Source of the DNA: Acidobacteriota bacterium
GTDB lineage: Bacteria; Acidobacteriota; Thermoanaerobaculia; Multivoradales; Multivoraceae
NCBI GenBank assembly: GCA_026707545.1
Contig: JAPOWR010000004.1
Coordinates: forward strand, 124,001-188,000
Direction: 5' to 3'
Length of the DNA: 64,000 bases
Shown here: piece by piece, positions 61,596-64,000 of the stretch
Numbering within the stretch: the stretch's first letter is position 1
How the letters are laid out: each line of letters opens with the position of its first letter
Notes under the pieces: generated by a model
Told to the model about the DNA's origin: nothing
Databases searched by the model: none
What the model saw: only the letters and a program-made list of their open reading frames with translations
Position numbers and translations under genes: made by a program

Positions 61596-63368
61596 TCAGG
61601 GTAGCGCGAACACGAACAGGTTGTTGCCGGAGCTGGGACGCAGCTCCGGCGTGAGCCCGGACAGCAGGGCCGCCGACCGGTTGCCCGTGCTGGCCGCGAC
61701 GTACTGGCGGCCGTCGACCGCGTAGGTGATCGGGAAGCCGGTCACGGGCGAGCCGAGGTTGATCTCCCAGAGGCTCTCCCCGGTCTTGTCGTCCAGCGCG
61801 CGGAACCGGCCGTTGCCGTCGCCGACGAAGACCAGGCCGCCGCCGGTCACGAAGAGCGACATCAGGCCGGCCCGCTGCTCGTACGTCCATAGCGACTTCC
61901 CCGTTTCGGCGGACACGGCGTGGACGGATCCGCTCAGGTCGGTGCCGGGCGCGATCTGGTGCTCGGCGTCCAGGGCGTAGATCTGCAGCCGGCCTGCGCG
62001 GGTCGCCGTCATCAGGGCGCAGGAGTTGCGCATCGGCACGTACATCGCGTTCGTCAGCGGACTGTAGGCGCCGGCCTGCCAGTCCTTGCCGCCGATGTAG
62101 GTGGGGCAGACGTAGGCCTCCTGGCCCAGTTCCCGGAACACGACTTCCGAGTTCTCGGTGACCGCCCCGGTGGCGCCGTCGATCATGCTGATCACGTTCT
62201 GCCGGATCGTCGGCCGCGCCCAGAGGAACTCGCCGGTCTCGCGGTCGAGGGTGTAGACGACGCCCGTCTTGCCGGGGACGCCGGTGATCACCTGGCGCGT
62301 CTCGCCCGGTTCGAGGCGGGGATTGATCCAGTCGACTTCGTCGGCGTCGGGCGCGACCGCGGTGTCGACGAGCATGCGCTCGAAGGGATGGTCGAGGTCC
62401 CAGTGGTCGTTGAGGTGCTGGTAGTGCCAGGCGATCTCGCCTGTGTTCGCGTCGAGCGCGAGCGTCGAGTTGTGGTACAGGTGCCTGAGATCCCTGCCGC
62501 CGAGCAGGAACTTCGGCGCCGGGGAGGTCACCGAGGTGCCGATGTAGATGAGCTCCAGCCCGGGGTCGTAGCTCGGCACCATCCATGTGCCGACGTGGGT
62601 GCGGTCCTCGAACGGGATGTCGCCCCAGGTCTCGTCGCCCGGCTCGCCGGGAGCGGGAACCGTGCGGCGCCGCCAGAGTTCGGCCCCCGTCTCCGCGTCG
62701 TGGGCGACGATGACGCAGGAGTCGGGCCCGCCGCGGGGCAGGCAGCTTCGGCCCGAGATCACCTTGCCGTCGGCGATGATCGGGCCGGAGCTGTGCATTG
62801 CCGGCTGCGTCTTGTAGTCGAGAATCATCGTCTCCCAGACCAGCTCGCCCGTCACGGCATCGAGCGCGAAGACGAAGTTGTCGACGCTGGTGTCGATGAT
62901 CAGGCCGCCGTGGATCGCGATGTTGCGGTTGTTCGCGGCGAGGCCTCCGACCTGCTGGAGGATGTTGTCCGGGTGCTCCCGGCGGTACTCCCAGATGAGG
63001 TCTCCGCTCACCGCGTCGATGGCCTGGATGACGTCGATGGGGTTCGGCATGTACAGCACGCCGTCGTAGGCGAGCGGCGTCCCCTGCTGGCGGCCTTCGC
63101 TCAGGCCGCGGGACCAGACCATGCGCAGCTTGCCGACGTTCTCGGCCGTGACCTGGTCGAGCGGACTGTAGGCCCAGCCGTCGAGCGTCCGGCGCCACAT
63201 CAGCCAGTCGTCGTCGCTCGGGTTCTGGAGCACGGCGTCCGTGACCGGGACGATGTCGCCGCGTTCGGGCTCGGGCGCCGATTGTGCTTCGGCGAGCGGG
63301 ACACTCAGAACGAACGTCAGAAGGGCGGCGACAAGCGCCGCCCGCGGCAGGAGATCGCGTTGAAGCAT
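61596..63368 (-). CDS. PQQ-dependent dehydrogenase, exported
   Basis: The 590-residue protein has a signal peptide (LVAALLTFVLSVPLAEAQSA) and the eight-bladed PQQ propeller: DDWLMWRRTLDGWAYSPLDQ at the start, GVLYMPNPIDVIQAIDAVSG, repeated AxxGxxxW docking motifs (AETGKSLWTYEQ), WQAGAYSPLTNAMYVPMRNS and GRQYVAASTGN. No C-terminal cytochrome c domain is present. It resembles periplasmic methanol/ethanol-type quinoprotein dehydrogenases; substrate class unresolved. Confidence 0.87.
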   Translation of the reverse strand: MLQRDLLPRAALVAALLTFVLSVPLAEAQSAPEPERGDIVPVTDAVLQNPSDDDWLMWRRTLDGWAYSPLDQVTAENVGKLRMVWSRGLSEGRQQGTPLAYDGVLYMPNPIDVIQAIDAVSGDLIWEYRREHPDNILQQVGGLAANNRNIAIHGGLIIDTSVDNFVFALDAVTGELVWETMILDYKTQPAMHSSGPIIADGKVISGRSCLPRGGPDSCVIVAHDAETGAELWRRRTVPAPGEPGDETWGDIPFEDRTHVGTWMVPSYDPGLELIYIGTSVTSPAPKFLLGGRDLRHLYHNSTLALDANTGEIAWHYQHLNDHWDLDHPFERMLVDTAVAPDADEVDWINPRLEPGETRQVITGVPGKTGVVYTLDRETGEFLWARPTIRQNVISMIDGATGAVTENSEVVFRELGQEAYVCPTYIGGKDWQAGAYSPLTNAMYVPMRNSCALMTATRAGRLQIYALDAEHQIAPGTDLSGSVHAVSAETGKSLWTYEQRAGLMSLFVTGGGLVFVGDGNGRFRALDDKTGESLWEINLGSPVTGFPITYAVDGRQYVAASTGNRSAALLSGLTPELRPSSGNNLFVFALP

Positions 63369-63416
63369 GGTCGGCGCCGGATGTTAGCGCCTCCAGGCCC
63401 TTCCCGGGCCCTGGGG

Positions 63417-64000
63417 TCAGCGCGACGAGGAGAGCCGGACGTTCAGTTCCTCTTCGCCGTCGCCCCGGACGACGGTCACGGTGACCAGGTCTCCGACGCG
63501 GTAGCTCTCGAGAATCGTGTGGACATCGTTGATCGAGGCGACGGATCGACCCTCGATGGAGGTGATCAGATCGCCGAGGATGATGCCGCCGCGCGTTCGC
63601 CGGCTTGCCCGCATACCGGCCCTGTCAGCGCCGGAACCGGGCACGACACGGGTAACAAGCGCTCCCCGGATGCCGCGCGATCGCAGCAGGGAGTCGTTCA
63701 GGTCGACGCCGATCAGCGGCCGTTCGACCTGGCCGTGCGCGATGAGCTCGGGAACGACCCAGTTCACCGTGTCGACCGGAATGGCGAAGCCGATGCCTGC
63801 CCAGGCGCCAGCTGCCGACGGAACGATCTGCGTGTTCACGCCGATCAACCGTCCGCTGGAGTCCAGCAGCGGCCCGCCGGAGTTTCCGGGATTGATCGCC
63901 GCGTCGGTCTGGATTGCGCCGCGGATCAGGCGTTGGGTAAGCGAGGGTACTTCGCGGTCGAGTGCGCTGATCACACCCGTGGTCAACGTGTGGTCGAGTC
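63417..64000 (-). CDS. HtrA/DegP-type serine protease, C-terminal part (partial)
   Basis: The frame runs off the window's right edge; in-frame codons upstream of 63986 read DHTLTTGVISALDREVPSL. The catalytic serine motif is AINPGNSGGPLLDSSGRLIG, followed by IGFAIPVDTVNWVVPELIAH and one PDZ domain (GIRGALVTRVVPGSGADRAG; ILGDLITSIEGRSVASINDV). The His and Asp of the triad lie outside the window. Such periplasmic proteases degrade misfolded proteins. With one PDZ domain ending 31 residues before the stop, it looks DegS/HtrA-like. Confidence 0.9.
   Translation of the reverse strand, partial: LDHTLTTGVISALDREVPSLTQRLIRGAIQTDAAINPGNSGGPLLDSSGRLIGVNTQIVPSAAGAWAGIGFAIPVDTVNWVVPELIAHGQVERPLIGVDLNDSLLRSRGIRGALVTRVVPGSGADRAGMRASRRTRGGIILGDLITSIEGRSVASINDVHTILESYRVGDLVTVTVVRGDGEEELNVRLSSSR

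Overview
The window is G+C-rich bacterial chromosome carrying an integrated conjugative element of about 49 kb. The chromosomal genes (F1Fo ATP synthase, Tat-exported molybdenum hydroxylase, cytochrome P460, PQQ enzyme, HtrA-type protease) suggest a heterotrophic, aerobic, diderm bacterium. Acidobacteriota or a similar lineage is my best guess, but nothing here proves a taxon.

Left chromosome (1-3661): the end of atpA, then atpG, atpD and atpC, a hairpin-rich spacer with one tiny possible gene, and tRNA-Ser(GCT).

Integrated element (about 3662-52517): it begins at the 3' end of tRNA-Ser. A 14-bp copy of that 3' end recurs at 52504-52517 beside a P4-type tyrosine integrase. Inside, from left to right, are: (a) a cargo block of three large exported proteins (4.1-13.3 kb), bracketed by about 130-bp direct repeats of the 3' end of a small element gene; (b) a LuxR-type regulator and a complete Trb/VirB type IV secretion locus on the minus strand (17.7-34 kb), with virD4/traG-like, trbB, F, L, J, I, G, E, D and C, several very small membrane proteins, three winged-helix-like accessory proteins, and an ArdC-like zinc-metallopeptidase protein; between traG and the next gene lies a compact cluster of perfect inverted repeats, the best oriT candidate; (c) a plasmid-like replication module with a second tyrosine recombinase, three iteron-like repeats, a RepA-type initiator and a primase (34-37.2 kb), then an AlpA-type regulator inside a 40-bp inverted-repeat pair; (d) a defence island (39.3-50.8 kb).

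The defence island holds a methyltransferase fused to a PD-(D/E)XK-like domain, paired with a PLD-type nuclease; a HicB-like antitoxin; a tightly overlapping three-gene operon of SMC-like ATPase, HEAT-like histidine kinase, and receiver domain fused to an APH-like kinase; and two HEPN-motif proteins (one ApeA-like) that share a duplicated upstream module. The three-gene operon is the strongest candidate for an undescribed system.

Right chromosome (52.6-64 kb): a CPBP membrane protease, a Phd/VapC toxin-antitoxin pair, a cytochrome P460 / molybdenum hydroxylase operon, an aromatic-hydroxylase-type flavoprotein, YCII and DUF1330 small proteins, tRNA-Gln(CTG), an exported esterase, a PQQ-dependent dehydrogenase and the C-terminal part of an HtrA-type protease cut by the window end.
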